Shown in pieces: positions 1-9,347 of a DNA stretch of 40,700 nt. The notes beneath the pieces were generated by a model. The model was not told the origin of the DNA. It made no database searches and saw nothing but the letters and a program-made list of their open reading frames with translations. A program made the translations under genes and the position numbers. Source of the DNA: Calidifontibacillus oryziterrae (GTDB lineage: Bacteria > Bacillota > Bacilli > Bacillales > Bacillaceae_J); assembly GCF_000331575.1 (NCBI RefSeq), contig NZ_ANOK01000010.1, positions 1-40,700 on the forward strand. The letters are read 5' to 3'. The stretch's first letter is position 1, and each line of letters opens with the position of its first letter.

Positions 1-114
1 GAACATTGATACTCCAATAGTTCTCACATCAAAGTTAAGATAACCGCATTTTGTTGGTAGGACCCCATTTATAAAATAAAGGATATTTTTTTACATTTAT
101 TTTTCTTCATTAAA

Positions 115-146
115 GTGTACCTGTTTTTTGCAAGCAAAAAGTGCAG
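115..146. repeat. IS21 terminal inverted repeat, istB side
   Basis: The reverse complement of the right end (2544-2575) aligns base for base with this stretch, with most of 32 positions identical. The exact outer boundary is uncertain by a few bases because the outermost bases differ between the two ends. Confidence 0.7.
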
Positions 147-191
147 AAAAATGCAGCGAAATTTACATAGGCTTGCAGCTTGATTTTTACA

Positions 192-2419
<2,228 letters not shown>

Positions 2420-2543
2420 TGCTAGCATCCTTTCATGTCCCCCCACTGTTATGATCTCTCAATCAATACAGTATGGGATATTTTAGGGGCTGGCAAGCCT
2501 ATTTTTTATGCAGTTATGTTCTGCACAAATTCCCCGCAAACCT

Positions 2544-2575
2544 CTGTACTTTTATTTTGCAATAAACATGTACCC
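2544..2575. repeat. IS21 terminal inverted repeat, istA side
   Basis: Inverted partner of 115-146. It lies about 125 bp upstream of istA, so the istA promoter must sit between it and 2420. Confidence 0.7.
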
Positions 2576-2676
2576 TCAATTATTGTGATAAAAATAATAT
2601 TATTGCCTAAAGTTATGTATAGGTTTTTGCTTATCAAGTTTTTAAACAGCAATACATTTATTTAGAGAAAAAATTT

Positions 2677-3189
2677 TTATTTAGGTGAACATGCTCCCCC
2701 TCTGAAAACTTTAACAGGGTATGGATTTTTTATATATTTACTATTATTAATCTTTTTTCTTCTTTCTTTTTTTAAAACATTTAATTCCTGACTTGTAAAT
2801 CCTTTACCTGATTCTCGAAATTTTACTCTTATTTGTATAATTAATACAAAACCGTCTAGTTCTTTACTAAAACTATAATTATAAAACCTGTTCCCAGGTT
2901 TGTTCTTCACCTTTTCAATTTTATCCTTGTTGAATACTACCTCAAAATAACCATTTCTATATGAAATTTTTAGTTCCGAATCGTATAAAGAAAAATCTTG
3001 ATTATTAAGTATAATATTTTCCTTTATAGAATCTTTAACTTCCAAATAACAAGTAAAATAAAAGTCATCTATTTGCTGCTGTATCTTATATCTCTTTTTT
3101 TGTTCAGGACTAAATTTTATCATATTCCAAGTGATAACAGTACTCAGAGAGCCCACATTAAATTCAGATATGTTAGCAGAGAATTCCAT
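2677..3189 (-). CDS. Hypothetical protein, ~170 aa
   Basis: I do not recognise this family. The protein is lysine- and isoleucine-rich, shows no signal peptide or membrane segment, and has a basic C-terminal third (KKERRKKINNSKY) that could bind nucleic acid; that is only a composition argument. The ATG at 3189 is chosen because AAGGTGG precedes it by eight bases; a GTG twelve bases upstream overlaps that ribosome site. It stands alone between IS21 and the NERD gene, transcribed on the minus strand like both. About 170 bases (3190-3358) separate it from the NERD gene's 3' end, with no feature I can name. Confidence 0.6.
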   Translation of the reverse strand: MEFSANISEFNVGSLSTVITWNMIKFSPEQKKRYKIQQQIDDFYFTCYLEVKDSIKENIILNNQDFSLYDSELKISYRNGYFEVVFNKDKIEKVKNKPGNRFYNYSFSKELDGFVLIIQIRVKFRESGKGFTSQELNVLKKERRKKINNSKYIKNPYPVKVFRGGACSPK

Positions 3190-3358
3190 AGCCTTTTCCA
3201 CCTTACATTATTTATGTTTAATCACAGCGATTCAAAAATATTCAACAGGATAAAAATACCTCTTTTAGTAATAAAGTAATACCGGAAATTCTTCATATTA
3301 TTACGCCTGGAAATAAGTATTTACAATATCTCTCTTCTAATACCTTCTAATCAAACTC

Positions 3359-4492
3359 TTAATAAGTTTCAACTTTTGATATATTTAGTTCAAGTTCCCC
3401 TTTATATTGTTGGAGTTTACCTTCGAATAGAAAGCTGTCCCCCTTATTAATGAAAGGTACTTTAATATCTTTAAAGATTATAGCGTTGATCGTGTCTTTA
3501 CCGTCAGATAGAACTAGAAATTTAGTACCACTATTCTTATCATAACTAAAGTCAATAACTTCTCCATATAGTCTAACTGTATCATTGCTATTTTCAATAA
3601 CCGGAGCATTAGTATTAGGCAAATCTAATGGTGTTTTTACTTGATTGTTCCAGTAAAATAATAAAATGCCAACAATAACTACAATTGATCCTACTAATGG
3701 CCAAAGATTAAAATTTTTCTTATTTGAATCTGTTTTAATTTCTTGCTTAGCTGTATACAATCGCTTTTGATGCTCAAGCATTTGCTTTGTCTGTTCAGCT
3801 AATTCTTTTACCTCATTAGCAGCTTTATTTACCTCATTCGTTCGCTCGACTAACTCTAATTCATTTTCCGAAATTATATTTTTAGAGATTCTGACGTGCC
3901 TAACAAATTCCTCTATTATATTCAATGATATACCTTTTGTATTGAATTTTGTTGCTAGAGATAATCTTTGATCCAATTGAGATGTGAGTTGGTCCCTGAA
4001 TAGATGATATTTGAAAAAATCATCCATATTACTTTCTGTCCAAGTACTTGTAGAGGATTCTATACTCTCACTCGTAAACCCGTAATGAATAACAACACAT
4101 CCAATCAATTTGTGTGGATCTCCTAAACTCTTATAATTGGAAAGAAGATATCCTTTTAAATCATCTAATTGTTTTCTCACCTGAGATAATGGATTGGTTG
4201 TACGATCAAATATCTGTATTGAGCCATTTGATTGAAGAGAATTTATATATTTAAAAGACCAATTTTTCACTTCAATAAGTCTAAATCCATATCTTGGAGA
4301 AATTACTAAAAAGTCAGGCTCATATTTGCCAATTATAGGATGAGTTATTATATATGTATCATCTGGAAGAAATTTAGTTAGTAAATCACCTACTTCAATT
4401 TCAGCTGTTAACCCTTTTAGCTCATTTCCAGAGACATGAGCTAATTTCTCTAGTTGATCTAGAATTGAATCTCTTCCAATAAACTTACCCAT
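3359..4492 (-). CDS. NERD-domain protein with membrane anchor and C-terminal OB-fold-like domain
   Basis: A 377-residue protein. Residues ~25-140 look like a nuclease-related domain (NERD), with a PD-(D/E)XK-like core: D60 in YEPDFLVISP and E74/K76 in LIEVKNW. A long helical stretch (~200-255) precedes one hydrophobic segment (~264-281, LVGSIVVIVGILLFYW). The last ~70 residues (VRLYGEVIDF to the end) read like an OB-fold of the kind found in nucleic-acid binding proteins. I infer a membrane-tethered nuclease. The start is the ATG with AGGTGG nine bases upstream; a longer reading overlaps the upstream recombinase gene and would spoil that ribosome site. It follows the recombinase at a distance of 34 bases and may share its transcript. 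Confidence 0.7.
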   Translation of the reverse strand: MGKFIGRDSILDQLEKLAHVSGNELKGLTAEIEVGDLLTKFLPDDTYIITHPIIGKYEPDFLVISPRYGFRLIEVKNWSFKYINSLQSNGSIQIFDRTTNPLSQVRKQLDDLKGYLLSNYKSLGDPHKLIGCVVIHYGFTSESIESSTSTWTESNMDDFFKYHLFRDQLTSQLDQRLSLATKFNTKGISLNIIEEFVRHVRISKNIISENELELVERTNEVNKAANEVKELAEQTKQMLEHQKRLYTAKQEIKTDSNKKNFNLWPLVGSIVVIVGILLFYWNNQVKTPLDLPNTNAPVIENSNDTVRLYGEVIDFSYDKNSGTKFLVLSDGKDTINAIIFKDIKVPFINKGDSFLFEGKLQQYKGELELNISKVETY

Positions 4493-4526
4493 GAAAATCG
4501 CCCACCTACCTATTTTTACTGGATTT

Positions 4527-5090
4527 CTATAACGCAAAATCCTTCAATGCCCGTTCCATCATATCATCATTAATCCCTATATACCGCAATGTAATTGACG
4601 GCGCTGAATGACCAAAAATCTGCTGCAACATCGCTACATCTTTCGTTCGTTGATAAAAATGATATCCAAACGTCTTCCTTAATGTATGTGTCCCGATCGG
4701 ACCAGGTACTCCAACTGCGGCAGCAGCTTCATTAATCACGCGCCAAGCACTTACTCTCGTTAATGGTCCTTCTCCTTTCCGTGACACAAACAAATAATCG
4801 GAATCAGCTAAGCTCCGAGTATATTTTTCTATCTCATTCTTTAATGCAACTGTCATTTTTACTTTTCGAAAGTTCCTAGTCTTCTTTTCACGTATCCGAA
4901 GTATGTCGGTATATTTCACATCCATGACTCTAAGCGGTAAGATGTCACTGATCCGAAGCCCTGAATTAATTCCAAAATTAAATAGGAAGTAATCGCGGTA
5001 CGACTTATGCAATAAATACTCCTTCATTGCCCGAATTTGATTGGGCTCACGGATTGGTTCTACACTATGTTGTCCTTCTCTTGTTGTCAC
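4527..5090 (-). CDS. Short tyrosine recombinase (catalytic domain only)
   Basis: A 187-residue site-specific recombinase made almost entirely of the catalytic domain. Visible active-site residues are R46 (SGLRISD), H135 and R138 (THTLRKTFGYHF), H161 (IFGHSAPS) and the nucleophile Y170 (LRYIG). The N-terminal arm-binding and core-binding domains of full integrases are absent. Short stand-alone proteins of this type (for example B. subtilis YoeC-like proteins, from memory) are known. Translation starts at a GTG preceded by AAGGAGG, and the stop of the small upstream ORF lies inside that ribosome site, which suggests coupling. Its target is unknown. Confidence 0.85.
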   Translation of the reverse strand: MTTREGQHSVEPIREPNQIRAMKEYLLHKSYRDYFLFNFGINSGLRISDILPLRVMDVKYTDILRIREKKTRNFRKVKMTVALKNEIEKYTRSLADSDYLFVSRKGEGPLTRVSAWRVINEAAAAVGVPGPIGTHTLRKTFGYHFYQRTKDVAMLQQIFGHSAPSITLRYIGINDDMMERALKDFAL

Positions 5091-5102
5091 AATAACCCCT
5101 CC

Positions 5103-5279
5103 TTAATTCATACACTTTTGACATATTGCTACTTCTGCGCCTCTACCATCCCAATGAGAAACCCAGGAATAATGCCCGTTCTTTCCTTTGTTATCGATAA
5201 CATTTGTTTGAAAGTTATGAGCTGATACATAACTGCAGTCCACCTCATGGATCTTCGTTGGGAATGCATTATCAGTAAT
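5103..5279 (-). CDS. Small zinc-type protein (~58 aa) with no ATG, GTG or TTG start
   Basis: Reading the minus strand upstream of the recombinase gives a continuous frame from a stop at 5307-5309 to TAA at 5103-5105. It translates to a protein-like sequence with HEVDCSY near the start and AICQKCMN at the end; the C...CxxC pattern could bind zinc. A strong ribosome site (AAGGAAGGTG) sits seven bases before an ATA codon and ten before an ATT codon, but no standard start is in frame there. The first standard one is a GTG inside HEVDC. Either a rare ATT/ATA start is used or an ATG has mutated. I place the start at ATT by spacing. Function unknown; it precedes the recombinase by 12 bases. Confidence 0.5.
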   Translation of the reverse strand: MTDNAFPTKIHEVDCSYVSAHNFQTNVIDNKGKNGHYSWVSHWDGRGAEVAICQKCMN

Positions 5280-5378
5280 TATAAAAAAACACCTTCCTTG
5301 CGATTTTTAATTCTTTAAATCTTGCTAAGTTTTTTACCGGTTCCATCATCTTAACTTCGCTTCAAAACGTTAAATTGA

Positions 5379-5514
5379 ATGTAACTTTTAATTCAACATG
5401 TTACATCGTAATTCCTTCCGAAGTCATGAAATAAAAAATCCCCTTATACTTAAGGAGTTTCTGCTAGATTTATTGATATTTTACCAATGTAACATAATGG
5501 GAAATTTGTTACAT
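5379..5514. promoter_or_regulatory. Two copies of a dyad operator, ATGTAAC-N14-GTTACAT
   Basis: The same inverted repeat occurs at 5379-5406 and 5487-5514, each with exactly 14 bases between the arms and different spacer sequence; an extra TGTAAC lies at 5530-5535. The site is in the AT-rich region between the small minus-strand ORF/recombinase and the plus-strand gene at 5739, where a shared regulator would bind. The arm-N14-arm geometry recalls dimeric repressors such as BirA-type sites, but the arm sequence is not the BirA one. The regulator is unknown. The rest of 5283-5738 holds no gene I can see. Confidence 0.55.
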
Positions 5515-5738
5515 TAGTTATTAATAGTATGTAACTTTAACACTAATTGTATCTCAAAAAAACAGTCTTATTATTATCTAATAGAAAAAAATATTCCTAA
5601 AAGAATATTTATATATAAAATCGTAATTATATAAAACGATGAATATCAATATTGGCTATATTCGGCTGAAAATGGCATTATAACGGATTTTATCAGTTTT
5701 TCTTTCATTGATATAATCCTCTAAAAGGAGGGGTATTG

Positions 5739-6218
5739 ATGCGAAGAACTAATTTTATCGAATTGTTATCTGAATTATTACCAAGTTGGATTGATATACC
5801 AATTATAGAGGTGGAAACTTACTTATTGAAATACGAACTTAAATTTGAAGCAGGTGACGCAAAACGTATTGCATATCAAATAAGTAAAGGGAAAAAAATC
5901 CGAAAATTACCACCATATATTGATTTAAAACACAGCATTCTATTAACTAATATCCTTAATAGTGCTGCTACAAGTATTAATGAAAGGAGCACGGAAAAGA
6001 AACTTAAGGTGAGAAAACAGACGGTATTTAATGAAGGCTCTGAAATTCGAGTATCAAAAGAACTAAAAAATGCTACGAAGACAGCTTTAGAACGTGCCGG
6101 GATAACAACATTTTATCATTTGGCCACATTAACAGAAGAAGATATTCTTAAGATTAATGGAATTGGTATAGGTAGCTTGAAAGATGTTGAGAAGTTATTG
6201 GAGAGAAAATTCGGTTAG
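5739..6218 (+). CDS. Protein with RNA polymerase alpha-CTD-like (HhH) C-terminal domain
   Basis: A 159-residue protein. The last ~55 residues (ALERAGITTFYHLATLTEED, then INGIGIGSLKDVEKLL) match the pattern of the C-terminal domain of RNA polymerase subunit alpha, a helix-hairpin-helix fold that binds DNA and activators. The first ~100 residues are unlike alpha and I do not recognise them. It could be a DNA-binding regulator or a polymerase-interacting factor carried by the island. AAAGGAGGGG precedes the ATG by five bases; a TTG codon directly before it is less likely. A TATAAT at 5712-5717 could be the -10 box, which would leave a very short leader. It is followed by two hairpins. Confidence 0.65.
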   Translation: MRRTNFIELLSELLPSWIDIPIIEVETYLLKYELKFEAGDAKRIAYQISKGKKIRKLPPYIDLKHSILLTNILNSAATSINERSTEKKLKVRKQTVFNEGSEIRVSKELKNATKTALERAGITTFYHLATLTEEDILKINGIGIGSLKDVEKLLERKFG

Positions 6219-6386
6219 AATCGCAATTTTCCCCATAGATTATACCCTATTGGGATTTAATGAATGAATCAAATAAATATATTATTGATGAGCAATAGAG
6301 TGATATTGTTCATTAACTACCACAGTCATCTAACTGGAAATTCCAATTATAAAAATGTCAATCTCCAGACCGACATTTTCCCTAAA

Positions 6387-6416
6387 AAAACAGACCTGGT
6401 TTCCTAGGTCTGTTTT
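6387..6416. terminator. Hairpin terminator after the alphaCTD-like gene
   Basis: AAAACAGACCT pairs with AGGTCTGTTTT across an 8-base loop. The stem has A's on one side and T's on the other, so it could work on both strands: for the gene at 5739 and, from the other side, for the Ubl operon ending at 6607. Confidence 0.65.
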
Positions 6417-6480
6417 CCTTGTTTAATTTCTGTTCAGAGACAAAAAAGACTTTTACTGAGATACGAATAAAATACGCAAA

Positions 6481-6506
6481 ACACCGTTCCTTTTTTGGAA
6501 CGGTGT
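6481..6506. terminator. Perfect 10-bp hairpin, likely terminator
   Basis: ACACCGTTCC pairs with GGAACGGTGT around a six-T loop. It lies about 100 bases beyond the end of the Ubl operon. No strong T-run follows on the plus strand; AT-rich sequence follows on both sides. Confidence 0.45.
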
Positions 6507-6606
6507 AACAATAAGTTGTATGCTGGTTTTACATTTTTTTGGTACTGATCCATCAATAAAAAGAGCATTGCTGCCCTCTTATTTTTTCACAATAAATATA
6601 GTATTT

Positions 6607-6936
6607 CTAATCACACCACTTTATCCTATTATCTCTAAAAAAGAAATGACTTTTACATCCCTTCGTTCTCCAAATAGATGGACTAAGTGTTGTCCCTTGC
6701 GTACTTCTTTCAACTTTCCAAGATGGCGTATCGTGTTTAATCAAACTGAGTTGAATTACATCATCACAACCGCAAGGACACTTTAGAGCCGCAAGCCAAG
6801 GATCATCCTTTTCACCGATAAGATAAAGCACCTTTTTATCTAAGAACGTAGGCAGTTCATCATAGACCACAACACTGTATTTATTTTTATTAAAAAAAGA
6901 AAAGAGACTTCGAAAAATTGTTTTAAGTAATTTCAA
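6607..6936 (-). CDS. DUF6527-family zinc-binding protein of the Ubl operon
   Basis: About 109 residues; last gene of the ubiquitin-like operon. The CPCGC cluster in the middle and the C-terminal GCKSHFFF...WC pattern look like a four-ligand zinc site. Together with TLSPSIW they match what I know of DUF6527, which is often found beside bacterial Ubl/E2/E1 genes. Its biochemical role is not known to me. The start was set at a TTG giving MKLLKTIFRS because AGAGGTGG lies four bases upstream. An ATG 18 bases earlier (6954) overlaps the E1 stop but has no ribosome site; that alternative would add MNRGGH. The overlap or near-overlap implies translation coupled to the E1 gene. Confidence 0.75.
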   Translation of the reverse strand: MKLLKTIFRSLFSFFNKNKYSVVVYDELPTFLDKKVLYLIGEKDDPWLAALKCPCGCDDVIQLSLIKHDTPSWKVERSTQGTTLSPSIWRTKGCKSHFFFRDNRIKWCD

Positions 6937-6946
6937 GTGACCACCT

Positions 6947-8362
6947 CTATTCATAAAAGATTGTATTCAACAAAGGCTCCATATCTCCACGACCCGTATA
7001 CCTTGTTAAGACAGGACAATTCTCAGAATCTTCCTTTTCATATCCCAAATAGTTATTAGTTAAGCTCATTCTGACACAATCAATATCTTCATTGGAATCA
7101 AGGCGAATATCATGTATTCTACAAAGTAGTTCATTGACAGAAAATGATGCCATTAAAGTGTTTACACTAATTACGGCTGGACGGTCTTCCCTAATTCCTT
7201 TTATATATCCTTCCTTGACGTTTTGTTCATATTGTTTAGGATTTGTTCTTTTTAAAACTTCATCTCGTAACTCTTCAGAGCTATAAACACCACGAGACAA
7301 TAGTGAAGACCCACCTGGTTTTAAATAATGAACTATCCCACTTATCCGATTTATACCACCTTTGCCGTCTGCATCCAGTTGTACTCCAATATCAAAATAA
7401 GGAATGGAATAAAAAGTGCTAATTTTATTCAAAAGGTCCCTTCCTTCTATTGAATCCATACAGCCGAATAATACATCACATTGAGCGAGTCTTCGTATGA
7501 CATTCTTATCATTTAAACTGAATGGACATTTCAAAACAATGGTAGGTAGTCCTGACTTTTCAATCGCATCTCCTAAAACATCTACCTTCTTCTTTCTGTG
7601 TTGAGCATCAGATAGGGTTGAATTATAGATTCTTCCCAAATTGTGTTCTTTAACCACATCATCATCAACTAGAACAAGTTTACCGACACCTAAGCGGTAA
7701 AGCTGTTCTACAACTGGGCTTCCTGTTCCAGATACTCCAACAACTCCAATAGTAAGCTTACTTAACATCTTAGTTGTTCCTTCTCCAAATGCCTGTAGAG
7801 TTCGTAGATTCAAATCGTTCTCTACTGTTTTAACCTTTTTATCTATAAATGAAGGGTGTTCCCAAAATAGAATATCAGACCCAACCACCATTACAGATTG
7901 AACAGGTAAATGGTCCCCATTTGAATCAAATGCTCTTGCAAATATTTGACCATCTGGTAGCATAACTGCACTTAGTCCTGGAAAATCAGTATCTAGCCAT
8001 TCACCTATTCTAGGAAATAATTGTTCATCAGATATATCATCCAATTCTGAAAACTCTTTAAGACCAGTCGGATGGCTATGAATTTTTAAAATTACAAAAG
8101 ATTTTTTCTCTGCTCTTTGGATTAAATCTGGTAGATCTTCACAAGACCATGTCACTTTATGTGGAGTACGAACCTTACATTTTTCGAAAGGTACTGGGTA
8201 AATTTCATGGATTGAAATAACTCGTTCAACACTGTTTCCATGTTGATAAAACCCAACCCCACATAGAGCCAATGCCACTGCTTCTTTCCCGTCACCTGGA
8301 TATAAATGATGGAATAGAGCCCCTTGTTGGGGACTCGTCATCCTTAATTTAAATTGTTTCAT
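6947..8362 (-). CDS. JAB peptidase-E1 (ThiF-like) fusion of a ubiquitin-like system
   Basis: A 471-residue two-domain protein. Residues ~1-165 form a JAB/JAMM metallopeptidase with the full H95-S-H97 ... S105-x-x-D108 signature (KIHSHPTGLKEFSELDD) and a candidate general base E27; such domains remove Ubl tags or mature Ubl precursors. Residues ~190-471 form an E1/ThiF-type adenylyltransferase: Rossmann loop GVVGVSGTGSP (~207-216), DDD at 233-235, and N241/R244 downstream. It should activate the Ubl C-terminus with ATP. The catalytic cysteine is not certain; C301 in GCMDS is one candidate. It starts four bases after the E2 stop with GAGGGTGGG as ribosome site. Fusion of tagging and untagging activities in one chain is notable. 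Confidence 0.88.
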   Translation of the reverse strand: MKQFKLRMTSPQQGALFHHLYPGDGKEAVALALCGVGFYQHGNSVERVISIHEIYPVPFEKCKVRTPHKVTWSCEDLPDLIQRAEKKSFVILKIHSHPTGLKEFSELDDISDEQLFPRIGEWLDTDFPGLSAVMLPDGQIFARAFDSNGDHLPVQSVMVVGSDILFWEHPSFIDKKVKTVENDLNLRTLQAFGEGTTKMLSKLTIGVVGVSGTGSPVVEQLYRLGVGKLVLVDDDVVKEHNLGRIYNSTLSDAQHRKKKVDVLGDAIEKSGLPTIVLKCPFSLNDKNVIRRLAQCDVLFGCMDSIEGRDLLNKISTFYSIPYFDIGVQLDADGKGGINRISGIVHYLKPGGSSLLSRGVYSSEELRDEVLKRTNPKQYEQNVKEGYIKGIREDRPAVISVNTLMASFSVNELLCRIHDIRLDSNEDIDCVRMSLTNNYLGYEKEDSENCPVLTRYTGRGDMEPLLNTIFYE

Positions 8363-8365
8363 AAA

Positions 8366-8770
8366 TCAACCCACCCTCAATGGGTTTTTGTCAAATTCTC
8401 TTTGTAACCACTCTTCAATGACTAAAATGTGAGTTGTAAGACTGTGTAAACCTGGCTTCCATTGATAATGTCTCGACCATCGTTGGTATATGACCCCACA
8501 AATATTTTGAGATACATTAGCTTGTCCTATGGAAATGTTATCCTTTCGATGTAATGCTGGGTAAAAATAAACCATATCTAATTGGCTTGTTGGATAACCA
8601 CTTAATATCTGAATGGCAGCTGTCACTTTAGTTTGGTTGTATCCATTAGGAACAGGAAAATTATTGATTAATAACCATCTATTATTACCATCTACAATGG
8701 TTTCCCATTCCCATTCACTGGAATTAAGAAATTCAATGTCTTCTTCTGGTAAAGAAAATTCTCTTCTCAT
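8366..8770 (-). CDS. E2-like ubiquitin-conjugating protein (prokaryotic E2 family E type)
   Basis: A 134-residue E2-fold protein. The N-terminus (MRREFSLPEEDIEFL) and the pattern RWLLINNFPVPNGYN followed by YFYPALHR match the prokaryotic E2 family E. The C-terminal part keeps the E2 pattern, with a single cysteine C91 (QNICGVIYQRWSRHYQWKPG) at the place of the E2 active-site Cys, then W104-x-P106 and the conserved H109/H114. I infer that C91 carries the Ubl thioester passed from the E1 domain. The gene starts three bases after the Ubl stop with GGAGGG six bases before ATG. Confidence 0.82.
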   Translation of the reverse strand: MRREFSLPEEDIEFLNSSEWEWETIVDGNNRWLLINNFPVPNGYNQTKVTAAIQILSGYPTSQLDMVYFYPALHRKDNISIGQANVSQNICGVIYQRWSRHYQWKPGLHSLTTHILVIEEWLQREFDKNPLRVG

Positions 8771-8772
8771 TC

Positions 8773-9081
8773 TTATCCCTCCGTCGCATCAAGAGGAATT
8801 GTTTCGAATCTTTCGATTCCAGGCTTTGACAAATCCACAGTTTCATTTATACCAATTGGTTCTCTTGATCCACCGTGGAGTTTTTGATATAACTTGTTTT
8901 GATTTGGGTTAAGGCCAACTTTTTCTAAAATTTCACTACCTGTTACCAATGCAATATTTGACTCACCAAATACTTTTCCTACACGAAACCTATAAACAAC
9001 ACCTTCTTTTGGAGGATTTTTTCTTTGTTTAGCGTATTCCTCCAAATCAATTACCTCAGTTTGCTCTGTTTGATTTTCCAT
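8773..9081 (-). CDS. Ubiquitin-like modifier (single multiubiquitin-type domain)
   Basis: A 102-residue protein with a short acidic, disordered-looking N-terminus (~1-25) and one beta-grasp domain of the multiubiquitin family (~28-102). Family-typical elements are the early YRFRV strand, LYQKLHGGSREPIG, and the C-terminal GIERFETIPLDATEG. The chain ends exactly at glycine 102, so the modifier would need no processing before activation, unlike Ubls with C-terminal tails. It is the first gene of the four-gene operon. AGGAG lies upstream of the ATG, and an 8-bp-arm palindrome sits directly before that ribosome site. Confidence 0.85.
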   Translation of the reverse strand: MENQTEQTEVIDLEEYAKQRKNPPKEGVVYRFRVGKVFGESNIALVTGSEILEKVGLNPNQNKLYQKLHGGSREPIGINETVDLSKPGIERFETIPLDATEG

Positions 9082-9096
9082 AAAAATCTCACTCTC

Positions 9097-9116
9097 CTGT
9101 CATTATTCAATGACAG
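9097..9116. promoter_or_regulatory. Palindrome next to the Ubl ribosome site
   Basis: CTGTCATT and AATGACAG form a perfect inverted repeat with a four-base centre, immediately upstream of the AGGAG of the Ubl gene. A related half-site (ACACTATCATTG, 9184-9195) lies ~75 bases further on, inverted relative to the extended right arm. It could be a repressor operator or an RNA hairpin that controls access to the ribosome site. Confidence 0.5.
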
Positions 9117-9124
9117 TGTCCCTA

Positions 9125-9258
9125 ATCGAAGTGTTGATTTATGAAATCCTTTTGTGTAAAATAGTTATTAAGTTGTACAGGAACACTATCATTGTTTTTT
9201 AAAAATACCTTGCGGTCCAGGCAAGGCATTTTTTTACATTTAATAATAACACTTCGAT
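9125..9258. promoter_or_regulatory. Inverted pair of AACACTTCGAT motifs
   Basis: ATCGAAGTGTT (9125-9135) and AACACTTCGAT (9248-9258) are exact reverse complements 112 bases apart in the divergent promoter region. One lies near the Ubl operon, the other near the regulator gene. This arrangement would suit a repressor that binds both sides, possibly with looping; the protein at 9348 is the obvious candidate. Confidence 0.45.
9202..9235. terminator. Terminator-like hairpin inside the divergent promoter region
   Basis: CCTTGC (9208-9213) pairs with GCAAGG (9221-9226), extended by ATA/TAT-like flanks, with a seven-T run on the plus-strand side and TATTTTT on the minus-strand side. If the Ubl operon is transcribed from upstream of 9230 this would be an attenuator; otherwise it insulates the two divergent units. 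Confidence 0.5.
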
Positions 9259-9317
9259 AAATTAATAATAACATTTGTTAATTTCATTGTCAATTATTTT
9301 CCTATTATGTTATTATT
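9242..9317 (+). promoter_or_regulatory. Likely promoter of the XRE-ImmA gene with overlapping operator sites
   Basis: TTGTCA at 9287-9292 and TATTAT at 9311-9316 form a sigma-A-like promoter with an 18-base spacer. AATAATAACA occurs at 9242-9251 and 9264-9273, and its exact reverse complement at 9308-9317 covers the -10 box. Binding there by the encoded XRE protein would give autoregulation; that is an inference. Confidence 0.5.
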
Positions 9318-9347
9318 ATTATAACGATATGACAAGAAGGGGCAGTT

